The notes: generated by a model from the letters alone, not told the origin. 64,000 nt of DNA from Lysobacter sp. (GCA_027306995.1 DAHUXS010000021.1:157178-221177); one strand, 5' to 3'; positions 46,191 through 56,566 are shown, numbered from the stretch's first letter. Numbers and translations are program-made.

Positions 46191-46988
46191 GTTCGTAATC
46201 GTCGGGCCGAACACGATCGCGTAAGCCAGCACCACCACGATGCTGGCGGCGATCCATGCCCAGCTGCGCGGGAATGTCACGGCATCGGAATCGCCGGCGC
46301 CGACGCGCGCGCGTGGCGGACCCCAGGCGAAGCCGGAGGTTCCGCCAAGACTCGCGGCCGCAGCGGAAGTGAGGACGATGACGATGCCTTCCGGATTGAA
46401 CAGGCCGATGGTGATGCAGGTGACGGCGCCGGCGAGATAGGTGAGCAGGGCGATGCGTTGCACGCGCTGCGGGCGCTCCTCGCGGCCTCCAACGATGCCG
46501 GCGAGCGTGCGCATGCTCCAGACCACGCTGCGGTCGTAGAAGAAGTAACCGACGCCTGCCATCAGCACGCGCCACAGCCACGGCATCGCCACGTCGTGCA
46601 GCAGGCCATCGCTGCCGATGCCGAGATCGCCAATGCCGGCGACGCCCGAGAACATCATGTAGCCGAAAGCGGTCATCAGGCCGATGCTGGCCAGCATCCA
46701 AGTGAACAATCGCGTCAGCGGCGCGCGGGCGACCGGCAGCAATCGCGCGCACACCAGTCCGGTGAGCAGGCTCACGACCGGGCCGGCCAGCGCCACCAAC
46801 TTCACGCCCAGCGCGCTCAGGCGCGGATCGTTGCATTCGACGTAGAAGGCGCCGAACTTCTTGACGTCGCTGCCGAGCGCGATGCAGCTGGCAGCGTGTC
46901 CGAGATGTTCATGCAGCGCAGTTCCGGTGACATAGGCCAGCGCAGCGAGTGCGATGACGGTCAGCCAGTCGAAACTGCGCGTGTTCAC
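46185..46988 (-). CDS. Multi-pass membrane protein with HEHLGH motif (M50-like)
   Basis: GTALHEHLGHAASCIALG (HExxH) followed by LVALAGPVVSLLTG; GTG start overlapping the response-regulator stop. Confidence 0.65.
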   Translation of the reverse strand: MNTRSFDWLTVIALAALAYVTGTALHEHLGHAASCIALGSDVKKFGAFYVECNDPRLSALGVKLVALAGPVVSLLTGLVCARLLPVARAPLTRLFTWMLASIGLMTAFGYMMFSGVAGIGDLGIGSDGLLHDVAMPWLWRVLMAGVGYFFYDRSVVWSMRTLAGIVGGREERPQRVQRIALLTYLAGAVTCITIGLFNPEGIVIVLTSAAAASLGGTSGFAWGPPRARVGAGDSDAVTFPRSWAWIAASIVVVLAYAIVFGPTITNS

Positions 46989-47611
46989 AGCCAGCCTTTC
47001 TGGCGCGCGAGTCGCGCCGCTTCGATGCGGTTGCCGACGCCAAGCTTGCCGATGATTTCCGACAGGTAGTTGCGCACCGTACCCTGCGAGAGATTGAGCC
47101 GGCCGGCGATTTCGTTGCTCGACAGGCCGTCGCCGGCGAGGCGCAGCACCTGGCGTTCGCGGTCGTTGAGCGGATCGGGTTCGGTCCACGCCGCCATCGC
47201 CAGTTGCGGGTCGATGGCACGGCCGCCGCGATGCACCTGTCGCAAGGCTTCGGCGAGTTGTTCGGCGGGTGCGTCCTTCAACAGGTATCCGGTGACGCCG
47301 GCATCCAGTGCGCGACGCAGGAAGCCGGCACGGCCGAAGGTGGTGACGATCGCGACCTTGATCGGCAGTTCGTGGCGCTGGATGCGTTGCGCGAGATCGA
47401 GTCCGGACAGTCCGGGCATTTCGATGTCGGTGAGCAGCAGGTCGGGCTTGAGTCGCTGCAGTTCGCGCCAGGCGATTTCGCCATCGGCGGCGTCGCCGAC
47501 CACGTCGATGTCGTTCTCCAGCCGCAGCAAGGCCGCCAGCGCGCCGCGCACCATGGCCTGGTCTTCGGCGATCAAAACGCGGATCTTGTTGGGCGCGGTC
47601 ATGCCAGGCAC
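46985..47611 (-). CDS. NarL/FixJ-family response regulator
   Basis: IRVLIAEDQAMVRGALAALL; LuxR HTH LNDRERQVLRLAGDGLSSNEIAGRLNLSQGTVRNYLSEIIGKLG. Confidence 0.94.
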   Translation of the reverse strand: MPGMTAPNKIRVLIAEDQAMVRGALAALLRLENDIDVVGDAADGEIAWRELQRLKPDLLLTDIEMPGLSGLDLAQRIQRHELPIKVAIVTTFGRAGFLRRALDAGVTGYLLKDAPAEQLAEALRQVHRGGRAIDPQLAMAAWTEPDPLNDRERQVLRLAGDGLSSNEIAGRLNLSQGTVRNYLSEIIGKLGVGNRIEAARLARQKGWL

Positions 47612-48723
47612 CTCGCGGGCAGGCGCGCGACCAGCGTGGTGCCGCGATCGCTGCGCTCGCCGTTTCCGAGCAATTCCAACGATCCGCCGTGCGCCTCCAG
47701 GCGTTCGCGCATGCCGGTGAGTCCGTTGCCGGCGCGCAATTCGCCACCACGGCCGTCGTCGCGGATTTCCATCGCCACGCCCTTGCCGTCGCGTTGCAGG
47801 CGCACCTCCACGTAGCGGGCGCCCGCATGTCGTTGCACATTGGTGATGGCTTCGCGCAGGCTCATCGCCAGCGCCGATTCCGCATCGGGCTTGAGCAGGA
47901 TCTCGTCGATCTGGGTCGCGAGCAGGATGTTGTCGGCGTGCAGCAACACCTTGGCCGAGGCCAGTTCCGCGGTCAGTACCGCGTTGCGCATGTTGGTGAC
48001 GGTGGCGCGCACTTCCGACAATGTGTCGCGGGCGATGCGCGCGACTTCCGTCATCTCGCGCTGTGCGCCTTGCGGATCGCGATCGATCAGCTTGCCGGCG
48101 AGATCGGCTTTCAGCGCGACCACCGACAAGGTGTGTCCGAGCAGGTCATGGAGATCACGGCCGATGCGCTCGCGTTCGGCGAAGGCGGCCATGCGCCGCA
48201 CTTCGGCGTGCGATAGCGCCAGCTCGGCGTTCTTGCGCGCATTGCTGCGTTCGAACTGCACCAGGATGCCGATGATGATGGTGGTGATCGGCAGCCAGGC
48301 CAGCGCGCCCCACGGATAGTGCAGCCAGCGCCCTTCGGCGATGCAGACGAGGTTGGCGAACAGCAAGCCGATACCATAGTGGATCGGTCGCAACAGGCCG
48401 CAGCTCAGCATGATGCAGCCGAACACGAAATAGGTCATGCCGCTGGGGTACCACGGCATCAGCACCAGGCTCATCGCCAGCATCGCCGTGGCGTACCACC
48501 CCGCCACGCGCGGCGATCCGGTGCAGCACTTGGCGTAGAAAAACAGGAACAACGAATAGCTGACCAGCGTCAGCCATACCCAGCGAAGGGTGTAGCCGTG
48601 GTCATCGAAGACCGGGATGATGAACACCCACGACGACCACAGCAGCTGGATGGCATGGCTCCACACCGGATGACCGCGCGCCAGGTCACGCGCGACCAGC
48701 GAGTCCGGGGCGGGGGTGAACAT
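47599..48723 (-). CDS. DesK-like sensor histidine kinase
   Basis: AFAERERIGRDLHDLLGHTLSVVALKADLAGKL; REAITNVQRHAGARY. Confidence 0.93.
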   Translation of the reverse strand: MFTPAPDSLVARDLARGHPVWSHAIQLLWSSWVFIIPVFDDHGYTLRWVWLTLVSYSLFLFFYAKCCTGSPRVAGWYATAMLAMSLVLMPWYPSGMTYFVFGCIMLSCGLLRPIHYGIGLLFANLVCIAEGRWLHYPWGALAWLPITTIIIGILVQFERSNARKNAELALSHAEVRRMAAFAERERIGRDLHDLLGHTLSVVALKADLAGKLIDRDPQGAQREMTEVARIARDTLSEVRATVTNMRNAVLTAELASAKVLLHADNILLATQIDEILLKPDAESALAMSLREAITNVQRHAGARYVEVRLQRDGKGVAMEIRDDGRGGELRAGNGLTGMRERLEAHGGSLELLGNGERSDRGTTLVARLPARCLA

Positions 48724-48752
48724 GGCGCGTAATGCTTGCAAGATTGCGACCC

Positions 48753-49520
48753 TCAGCCGTTGTTGCGCAGGCGACGCTGTGCGAGCAGGAAGAACACCAG
48801 CGCGAACATCGCCAGTGCTGCGATGTGCTGCCACACCGGGTAGCCGGAATCATAGCCCACCACTTTCAGCGACAGCTGCACCAGGTGCCAGGATGGCAGC
48901 GCCATCGCGATCTTCGACATGATCGGCGGCATCACCGATAGCGGCATCCACAGGCCAGACAGCAGCGACATCGGCAGGTAGATCAGGTTGACCGCCGCGG
49001 GTGCGCCATTGGCGGGCAGACGCGTGCCGAGGAAGAGCCCGAGCGAACCCATCGGCAACACGCCGAGGACGTTGATCAGAATCAGTTCCGCGTATTGCCC
49101 GACGTGCAGGCGCACGCCGCCGAGGGTGACCGCCAGCAGCAACAGTCCGATGCTGACGATCGCGGCGAACAGCATCGCCATGCCGAGCTTGGCGACCAGA
49201 TAGGCCGAAGGCGGCATCGGCAGTGCGCGCTTGTATTGCAAATGGCCGAGCGCGCGTTCGTTCGCCACTGTCAATCCGAAACCGAACAGGGAAATGCCCA
49301 GCGTGCCGAACACGCCGTAGCTGACGTAGAGGTAGGTCGCGCCCTGGGCGTTGCCGTGGTTCATCAGCAGGCCGAACATCACGTAGAACAGCATCGGGAA
49401 TCCGATGGTCGGGAACACGAACATCGGCGCGCGCATCAGTCGCAGGAATTCGTTGCGGGTTTCGAGCGCGTGGATGCGCAGGCGCGACGGCTGCGAAGCA
49501 GGAATGTCGAAGGCGGACAT
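48753..49520 (-). CDS. ABC-2 type transporter permease
   Basis: Six TM helices; IGFPMLFYVMFGLLMN and YLPMSLLSGLWMPLSVMP. Confidence 0.9.
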   Translation of the reverse strand: MSAFDIPASQPSRLRIHALETRNEFLRLMRAPMFVFPTIGFPMLFYVMFGLLMNHGNAQGATYLYVSYGVFGTLGISLFGFGLTVANERALGHLQYKRALPMPPSAYLVAKLGMAMLFAAIVSIGLLLLAVTLGGVRLHVGQYAELILINVLGVLPMGSLGLFLGTRLPANGAPAAVNLIYLPMSLLSGLWMPLSVMPPIMSKIAMALPSWHLVQLSLKVVGYDSGYPVWQHIAALAMFALVFFLLAQRRLRNNG

Positions 49521-50455
49521 CAGTGGGTCTCCTGAACGTCATGGGCAAGGGCGTCGCGGGTGAGGGCGAGGAAGGCGTCGGCCAGTCCGGCACGGGTGAC
49601 TTCCAGTTCGCTGAGGGTGGGGTCGATCGACAGCAGCCAGCGCAGCACCGCAGCGGCATCTTCCACCTGCAATTCGACGCGCCCGTCGATGACACTGGCC
49701 TCGCGCACGCCGGGCCATGCCGCGAGCTGTTCCTGCGCGACCAGGCTGCGGCAACGGATGCGTTGGCCGCTGACCAGTGCGCGGATATCGTCGACGGTGC
49801 CCTGCGCGACCTCGCGACCGTTGCGCACCACCACCACGCGGTCGGCCAGTGCCTGCGCTTCTTCCAGGTAGTGGGTGGTGAGGAGGACGGCGGTGCCCTG
49901 CGCGACGAGACCGCGGATGGCGGCCCACAGGGTTTCGCGCGATTCGCTGTCGAGGCCGGTGGTCGGCTCGTCGAGGAAGATCAGTTCGGGATTGCCGCAG
50001 ATCGCCAGCGCGAATTGCACGCGGCGCTGCTGGCCGCCGGACAGTTTCGCGTAGCGGCGCTTGAGCAGATCCTGCAGTCCGGCCATGCGCACGCATTCGT
50101 CGAAGGGGCGCGGTGTCGCGTAGTAGCTGCGGGTGAGTTCGAGCAATTCCTGCACGGTGTTGTTGTCGGGCAGGCTCGCGGTCTGCAGCATCACGCCGAT
50201 GCGCTGGCGCGCCGCGATTTCCTGCGGCGATTGCCCGAACAACTGCGCTTCGCCCTGCGTCGGTGCGGCAAGCCCGAGCAGCAGCGAGATCGCGGTGGTC
50301 TTGCCGGCGCCATTGGCACCGAGCAACGCCAGCACTTCGCCGCGGTGGATGTCGAGGTCGAGGCCATCGAGGGCCATGACCGAGTCGTACTTTTTGCGAG
50401 CGCCATCGAGTCGGGCGATCGTGCCCGTTGAAAGCGGGCGGGTGGGCATATCCAT
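49520..50455 (-). CDS. ABC transporter ATP-binding protein
   Basis: GANGAGKTT, LSGGQQRRVQFALAI, LIFLDEPTTGLD. Confidence 0.93.
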   Translation of the reverse strand: MDMPTRPLSTGTIARLDGARKKYDSVMALDGLDLDIHRGEVLALLGANGAGKTTAISLLLGLAAPTQGEAQLFGQSPQEIAARQRIGVMLQTASLPDNNTVQELLELTRSYYATPRPFDECVRMAGLQDLLKRRYAKLSGGQQRRVQFALAICGNPELIFLDEPTTGLDSESRETLWAAIRGLVAQGTAVLLTTHYLEEAQALADRVVVVRNGREVAQGTVDDIRALVSGQRIRCRSLVAQEQLAAWPGVREASVIDGRVELQVEDAAAVLRWLLSIDPTLSELEVTRAGLADAFLALTRDALAHDVQETH

Positions 50456-50641
50456 GCAGGCATCCTCTTGGGGTGGCCCACTGTGCGATTCGGCGCCACC
50501 GGAATGGAGTCGCAGGCGTCAGCCGATCGACATGACAACCGTCACCTGACACCGGCACCGACCGACCTTAATGTGGCATGGCACTCGACCGGGGTCTCCG
50601 GGACGGGCACACTCCGCCAAACGCCAGAACGCTCGGACTGC

Positions 50642-51892
50642 ATGAATACGAACGCCGACCTGTTGTCACAATTGCGCATTGATCGTTCCGCGCCGCCGCC
50701 CAAGCGCTCGTTGCGCTGGTTGTGGATCACGCTCGCAGTCTTGGTCGTGCTAGCGATTCTCGCAGTCGTCGGCTGGATGCTCATTGCGCGCAGCCGCGTC
50801 ACCGAAGTGCAGACCGCAACGGTTGCGGCGATGGGCGGTTCCGGCAATCAGGCGGCCTCGGTGCTCGATGCCACCGGTTATGTCGTGGCGCGGCGCATCG
50901 CCACGGTATCGGCCAAGGTCACCGGGAAACTGCGCGACGTGCGCATCCAGGAAGGCCAGCATGTCGTGGCGGGGCAGATCATCGCCACCCTTGATCCGAT
51001 CGATGCCGACGAAGCGCGGTCGCTCGCGGTCGCGCAGGCGCATGCGACGGAAAGCCAGGCCGGCAGCCTGCAGGCGCAATTGACCGACGCCGAAGCCAAC
51101 GTCAAGCGATTGGTCCCCTTGATGCAACAGAAATTGGTCTCACAGGCGCAGTACACGCAGGCGGTGGCGCAGCGCGACAGCCTGCGCGCGCAGCTGGCGT
51201 CGGCCAACGCCAGCACCAAGGCGGCGCATGCACAGCTCGCCATCGCCGGCACCGGCGTCGACAACACCATCATTCGCGCACCGTTCGATGGCGTGGTGAT
51301 TGCCAAGGCGGCGCAGCCGGGCGAAATCGTCTCGCCGTTCTCCGCGGGCGGCGGCTTTACCCGTACCGGCATCGGCACGATCGTCGACATGGATTCCCTG
51401 GAAGTGGAAGTCGATGTCGGCGAGGCTTACATCGGCCGCGTGCAACCGGGCATGCCGGTCGAGGCCACGCTCAACGCCTATCCCGACTGGAAGATCCCGG
51501 CGCATGTGATCGCGATCATCCCGACCGCGGATCGCGGCAAGGCGACGGTGAAGGTGCGCGTTGCACTCGACAAGAAGGACGACCGCATCGTGCCCGACAT
51601 GGGCGTGAGCGTGAGCTTCCTGGAAAAAGCGCGCCCCGCGGACCAGCCCGCGCCCAAGGGCGTAAAGGTGCCGGCGGCCGCGGTCGTGCAGCGTGATGGC
51701 AAGGATGTGGTATTCGTGGTCGGCGATGGCGGCAAGGTGGCGATGCACGAAGTCACCGTCGCCGGAAAGGTCGGCAATGACGCGAAACAGGTGATCGCGG
51801 GCGCATCCGCCGGCGACACGGTGGTGGTGCAACCACCGGCCGAATTGAAGGACGGCAGCAAGGTGAAGGACGCTGCCGCGAAAAGCGAATGA
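50642..51892 (+). CDS. MacA-like periplasmic adaptor (HlyD/RND-adaptor family)
   Basis: N-terminal TM, lipoyl-like domain KLRDVRIQEGQHVVAGQIIATLDP, IRAPFDGVVIAKAAQPGEIV. Confidence 0.9.
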   Translation: MNTNADLLSQLRIDRSAPPPKRSLRWLWITLAVLVVLAILAVVGWMLIARSRVTEVQTATVAAMGGSGNQAASVLDATGYVVARRIATVSAKVTGKLRDVRIQEGQHVVAGQIIATLDPIDADEARSLAVAQAHATESQAGSLQAQLTDAEANVKRLVPLMQQKLVSQAQYTQAVAQRDSLRAQLASANASTKAAHAQLAIAGTGVDNTIIRAPFDGVVIAKAAQPGEIVSPFSAGGGFTRTGIGTIVDMDSLEVEVDVGEAYIGRVQPGMPVEATLNAYPDWKIPAHVIAIIPTADRGKATVKVRVALDKKDDRIVPDMGVSVSFLEKARPADQPAPKGVKVPAAAVVQRDGKDVVFVVGDGGKVAMHEVTVAGKVGNDAKQVIAGASAGDTVVVQPPAELKDGSKVKDAAAKSE

Positions 51893-51946
51893 CCGGCGCA
51901 TCGCGCCAAAACCGAAGTGCCGAATCGAATCCCTGGGAGCAATGAC

Positions 51947-52639
51947 ATGACTGCATTGGTATCGACCCGCAATCTCACCAAGACCTACCAGCGCGGGCCC
52001 GAGAAGGTCGAAGTGCTGCACGGCATCGACCTCGACATCGCGCCGGGTGATTTCGTCGCCCTGATGGGACCGTCGGGTTCGGGCAAATCGACCTTGCTCA
52101 ACCTGATCGGCGGGCTCGACACCCCGACCTCGGGCGAGATCAGTGTCGGCGGCACCCGCATCGACCGCATGGGTGGCGGACAACTCGCGCAGTGGCGCAG
52201 TGACCACGTCGGCTTCGTCTTCCAGTTCTACAACCTGATGCCGATGCTCACCGCGCAGAAGAACGTCGAGCTGCCGTTGCTGCTCACCAATTTGAGCGCC
52301 GCGCAGCGCAAGCAGAACGCCGAGATCGCATTGAAGCTCGTCGGCCTCGACGATCGCATGAAGCATCGCCCGAACGAACTCTCGGGCGGCCAGCAGCAGC
52401 GCGTGGCGATCGCGCGCGCCATCGTGTCCGATCCGACCCTGCTGATCTGCGACGAACCGACCGGTGACCTCGATCGCCATTCGGCCGAGGAAATCCTCAA
52501 CCTGCTGCAGACCCTGAATCGCCAGCACGGCAAGACCATCGTGATGGTGACCCACGATCCCAAGGCCGCCGAATACGCCACCCACACCCTGCATCTCGAC
52601 AAGGGTGTGCTGGTGGAACAAGTCGCGCACGCGGCCTGA
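51947..52639 (+). CDS. MacB/LolD-type ABC ATPase
   Basis: GPSGSGKSTLLNLIGGLD, LSGGQQQRVAIARAI, LLICDEPTGDLD. Confidence 0.94.
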   Translation: MTALVSTRNLTKTYQRGPEKVEVLHGIDLDIAPGDFVALMGPSGSGKSTLLNLIGGLDTPTSGEISVGGTRIDRMGGGQLAQWRSDHVGFVFQFYNLMPMLTAQKNVELPLLLTNLSAAQRKQNAEIALKLVGLDDRMKHRPNELSGGQQQRVAIARAIVSDPTLLICDEPTGDLDRHSAEEILNLLQTLNRQHGKTIVMVTHDPKAAEYATHTLHLDKGVLVEQVAHAA

Positions 52640-52653
52640 CCGGAGCCACGGCG

Positions 52654-53820
52654 ATGAAATATCTCCATCTCATCTGGGCGGAACTCTTCCGCCGCAAGAC
52701 GCGCACGATATTGACGATCCTGTCGATCCTCGCGGCCTTCCTGTTGTTCGGCCTGCTCAACGGCGTGCGTGAGAGCTTCATCAACGCCGGCAAGAGCGCG
52801 ATCGGCGCCGAACGCCTGCAGACCGGTTCGCGCCTGTCCTTCATCCAGTCGTTGCCGATGTCGCTGCAGGCACGCATTGCGCAAGTGGACGGCGTCAAGA
52901 CCGTCACCTACGCCAACTGGTTCGGTGGCGCTTACCAGGAACCTCGCAATCAGATCTTCAGCTTCGCGGTCGCGCCCAACTACTTGGATGTCTATCCCGA
53001 GATCCAGGTCGATCCCAAGCAGCGCGAGGCCTTCAACAACACCCGCACCGGCGCACTGGTCGGCGAGGGACTGATGAAGCGCTTCGGCTGGAAGGTCGGG
53101 CAGCGCGTGCCGCTGATCTCGACGATCTTCCCCAATCGCGACGGCAGCAAGAACTGGCAGTTCGACATCGTTGGCGTGTTGCACGCCAAGGACAAGAAGA
53201 CGGCCGGCTGGTACGACCAGATGTTCATGCTGCAATGGAAGTATTTCGACGAATCGACGCCGTACAACCAGGGCGCCGCCGGCTGGTACGTCGAGCTGGT
53301 GAACGATCCCAAGCAGGCCGATCGCGTCGCCAAGGCGGTCGATGCCCTGTCGATGAATTCGCCGAACGAAACCAAGACCCAGACCGAAGCCGCGGCGATG
53401 GCGTCGTGGATGAAGCAGACCGCCGACATCGGCCTGATCGTCACTTCGATCATGGGCGCGGTGTTCTTCACCCTGATCCTGCTGACCGGCAACACCATGG
53501 CGCAGGCCGTGCGCGAACGCATTCCGGAACTGGCGGTGCTCAAGACGATTGGTTTTCGCGATCGCACGGTGCTCGGTCTGGTGCTGGCGGAATCGGTGCT
53601 GCTGGTGCTGCTCGGCGGTGTCTGCGGGCTGGGGCTTGCCGCCGTGCTCGGGCCGATTCTCAGCGCCGGATCGGGCGGCACGATTGGCTTGCCGCCGATC
53701 GGAGTCGCAAGCTGGTCGCTCGGTCTCGCGTTGATGGTCGTCATCGGTCTCGTCGTCGGCGCGCTGCCGGCCATCCGCGCCATGCGCCTCAACATCGTCG
53801 ATGCCCTTTCCGGGCGCTGA
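52654..53820 (+). CDS. FtsX-like ABC permease
   Basis: MacB-PCD-like periplasmic domain and C-terminal RERIPELAVLKTIGFRDRTVLGLVLAESVLL. Confidence 0.9.
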   Translation: MKYLHLIWAELFRRKTRTILTILSILAAFLLFGLLNGVRESFINAGKSAIGAERLQTGSRLSFIQSLPMSLQARIAQVDGVKTVTYANWFGGAYQEPRNQIFSFAVAPNYLDVYPEIQVDPKQREAFNNTRTGALVGEGLMKRFGWKVGQRVPLISTIFPNRDGSKNWQFDIVGVLHAKDKKTAGWYDQMFMLQWKYFDESTPYNQGAAGWYVELVNDPKQADRVAKAVDALSMNSPNETKTQTEAAAMASWMKQTADIGLIVTSIMGAVFFTLILLTGNTMAQAVRERIPELAVLKTIGFRDRTVLGLVLAESVLLVLLGGVCGLGLAAVLGPILSAGSGGTIGLPPIGVASWSLGLALMVVIGLVVGALPAIRAMRLNIVDALSGR

Positions 53821-53836
53821 TCGGGAACTCAGTCAC

Positions 53837-55162
53837 ATGAGCAAGTTCAAATCTTTCGCGCTCGGCTTCGGCCTGTTCCTGATCGTCGTCATCGGGGTCG
53901 CCATCTGGCTGGCATCGCCGTGGTTCGTGCTGCTGGCGCTCGCGGTCGCGTTCGCCGCGTGGATGTTCGCCACCCGGCGCGGCCAGCAGACGGCATCGGT
54001 GACGCAGGTCGGCGTCAGCACGCTGCGCCAGCGCCTTGGTTCGTCGTCAGTGATCGTGCTCGGCATCGCCGGCGTGGTCGCGGTGTTGGTGGCGATGCTG
54101 GCGATGGCGGAAGGCTATCGCCAGACATTGCAGGCCAGTGGCAGCGAGGACACAGCCATCGTCCTGCGCGGTGCATCCTCGGCCGAGGTGATGTCGACGC
54201 TGGGCAACGATGCGATCCAGGTGATCCAGCAGGTGCCCGGCATCGCCAAGGGCAGCGATGGCCGCCCGCTTGCGTCCGCCGAAACCGTGGTCGCGGCCAA
54301 CCTGCCGATCCGCAATGGCGGTCCCGACGAGGACGGCAGCGTGCAGCTGCGTGGCGTCGGTCCGCAGGCGTGGCTGGTGCGACCGAATCTCAAGATCACC
54401 CAAGGCCGCAAGTTCGAGCCGGGCCGTCGCGAGATCGTGGTCGGCAGCGGCGCGCAGCGACAGTTCCGCGGGCTCGACGTCGGCAAGCAGGTGCGCATCG
54501 GCAGCGACATGTGGAATGTCGTCGGCGTGTTCCATGCCGGTGATGCCAACGATTCCGAAATCTGGGCCGATGCCGAAATCGTCGCCGCGACCTATCGCCG
54601 CGGCAGTTCGCGCAACTCTGTGATCGCCAAGCTGGAGAATCCGCAGGCGTTCAAGGCCTTCAAGGCGACGCTTGCCGCCGATCCGCGAGTTGAAGTGGAA
54701 ACGCAGACCACGCTGGATTACTTCAGCAAGCAGTCGGAAACGATGACCAAGGTGATCCGCGCCATCGGCATGGTGGTCGGTGCGATCATGGCGATCGGCG
54801 CGGTGTTCGGCGCGCTCAACACCATGTTCGCGACGGTGGCAACGCGTGCCCGCGAGATCGCGACATTGCGCGCGATCGGTTTCCGCAGCGTGCCGGTGGT
54901 GATCGCGGTGATGCTGGAGACGATGCTGCTGGCCCTGCTCGGCGGGCTCATCGGGGGGGCATTGGCGTGGCTGGTGTTCAACGGCTATACCGCATCGACC
55001 ATTGCCGGCGGTGTCGGTCAGCTCACCTTCGCCTTCAAGGTCTCGCCCGACGTGTTGTGGACCGGCCTCAAGTGGGCGCTGGCGATCGGCTTCATCGGTG
55101 GTCTGTTCCCGGCGCTGCGCGCCGCGCGCATGCCGGTGACGGATGCGTTGAGGAGCCTGTAA
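53837..55162 (+). CDS. FtsX-like ABC permease, second copy
   Basis: ATRAREIATLRAIGFRSVPVVIAVMLETMLLALLGGLIGG. Confidence 0.9.
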   Translation: MSKFKSFALGFGLFLIVVIGVAIWLASPWFVLLALAVAFAAWMFATRRGQQTASVTQVGVSTLRQRLGSSSVIVLGIAGVVAVLVAMLAMAEGYRQTLQASGSEDTAIVLRGASSAEVMSTLGNDAIQVIQQVPGIAKGSDGRPLASAETVVAANLPIRNGGPDEDGSVQLRGVGPQAWLVRPNLKITQGRKFEPGRREIVVGSGAQRQFRGLDVGKQVRIGSDMWNVVGVFHAGDANDSEIWADAEIVAATYRRGSSRNSVIAKLENPQAFKAFKATLAADPRVEVETQTTLDYFSKQSETMTKVIRAIGMVVGAIMAIGAVFGALNTMFATVATRAREIATLRAIGFRSVPVVIAVMLETMLLALLGGLIGGALAWLVFNGYTASTIAGGVGQLTFAFKVSPDVLWTGLKWALAIGFIGGLFPALRAARMPVTDALRSL

Positions 55163-55165
55163 GCC

Positions 55166-56047
55166 TCAGCCGATCGGCAACGGTTCGTCTTCCGACACGG
55201 GGCGGCGCGTACTCAGTGCCGTCCCGGCCGCGGCCACGACGATTGCGGCAATCGCCAACCATTGCAGCGGTCCCAGGTGTTCGCTCAGCAGGGCGACGCC
55301 CGCAAGCGCTGCGATCGCCGGCTCCAGGCTCAGCAGCACGCTGAAGGTGCGCGTCGACATCCGCGTCATCGCGATCATCTCGAGCGAATACGGCAGCGCC
55401 GAACTCAGCACCGCGACGCCGAGCGCGTAGGGCAGCAGGTCGAGCGAGAACAGCGCGGTACCCGCATGCGCAAAGCCAATCGGGATCGTCGCCAGCGCGC
55501 CGATGGCGATGCCGAGCGGCACGGCAGTAGCGCCATAGGCGGCGCCGGCCTTGCGTCCCAGCACGATGTAGAGCGCCCAGCCCACACCAGCAGCCAGCGC
55601 ATACATCACGCCGACCGGATCGAGTGGCTTGTCGAGGCCGCGCAACGGCAGCAGCAACAGCAGCCCGGCGACGACGAGTGCCGTCCACACGAAATCGACC
55701 GGGCGTCGCGAGTGGAACAGGGCGAGCGCGAGCGGCCCGGTGAATTCCAGCGCCACCGCGATGCCGAGCGGAATCGTCCGCAGCGACATGTAGAACACGA
55801 AGTTCATCGCGCCGATCGCGAGGCCATAACCCCACAGCACGCGCCAGTCTTTCTTCGCCGACGACGGCGACGATCGCCATGGACGCCGCAGCAACACCAG
55901 GATGATCGCGCTCAGTCCGAGTCGATAGGCGGTTGCGCCTTCCGCGCCGACCGCCGGGAATAGGTGCTTGGCCAGGCTCGCGCCGAACTGGTACGAGACC
56001 ATCGCGGCCACCAGCGCAGCGATGGCGACGAGTGCGCCCCGATTCAC
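55166..56047 (-). CDS. EamA-family (DMT) transporter, RhtA-like
   Basis: 10-TM EamA repeat; SYQFGASLAKHLFPAVGAEGATAYRL; GTG start overlapping the DinB stop. Confidence 0.88.
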   Translation of the reverse strand: MNRGALVAIAALVAAMVSYQFGASLAKHLFPAVGAEGATAYRLGLSAIILVLLRRPWRSSPSSAKKDWRVLWGYGLAIGAMNFVFYMSLRTIPLGIAVALEFTGPLALALFHSRRPVDFVWTALVVAGLLLLLPLRGLDKPLDPVGVMYALAAGVGWALYIVLGRKAGAAYGATAVPLGIAIGALATIPIGFAHAGTALFSLDLLPYALGVAVLSSALPYSLEMIAMTRMSTRTFSVLLSLEPAIAALAGVALLSEHLGPLQWLAIAAIVVAAAGTALSTRRPVSEDEPLPIG

Positions 56048-56535
56048 GCGATGCCGCTGCGTGTCGCGTCGATCTTGCCGAGCAGCCACTGCAGGCCGGC
56101 CAGATGCTGCTGGTCGTGGCTGCACAGATAGTGGACGAGGCCGCGCGTAGTCGTCGGGCCGTAATCCTCGAACATCGCGGTACGTGCGAGTTGCGTCGCA
56201 TCCAGTCCGGCCAGCATCGCCACCGTGCGTTCGCGCGCGGCGCGGAAGCCCGCGAGCGCCTCGGTGGCATCCTTGCTCGCATAGGCGCGCGACTGCGCCA
56301 ACGCTTCACTGCCGAGGTCGGGCAGGAACGGATGGTCTTCCTCGAGGATGCGGCGGAAACGCTGGTGATACCCGTCGATCTCGACATCATGGACATGCCA
56401 CAGCTGTTCGATCGCGGTGAAGCGTTCGCTGGGAATCCCGGTCCAGTCCGCAGGTGCCCAATGGACGTGGCTGGCCGGGAATTCGCCGTAACACGCCGCC
56501 AGCTGCGTCGGAAACGCAGCCAGCGCGTGGAGCAT
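56044..56535 (-). CDS. DinB-family protein
   Basis: IEQLWHVHDVEIDGYHQRF...HYLCSHDQQHLAGLQWLLG His arrangement. Confidence 0.85.
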   Translation of the reverse strand: MLHALAAFPTQLAACYGEFPASHVHWAPADWTGIPSERFTAIEQLWHVHDVEIDGYHQRFRRILEEDHPFLPDLGSEALAQSRAYASKDATEALAGFRAARERTVAMLAGLDATQLARTAMFEDYGPTTTRGLVHYLCSHDQQHLAGLQWLLGKIDATRSGIA

Positions 56536-56566
56536 TGCAGTGGAAATCGCGGCGCTCAAGAAAGCC

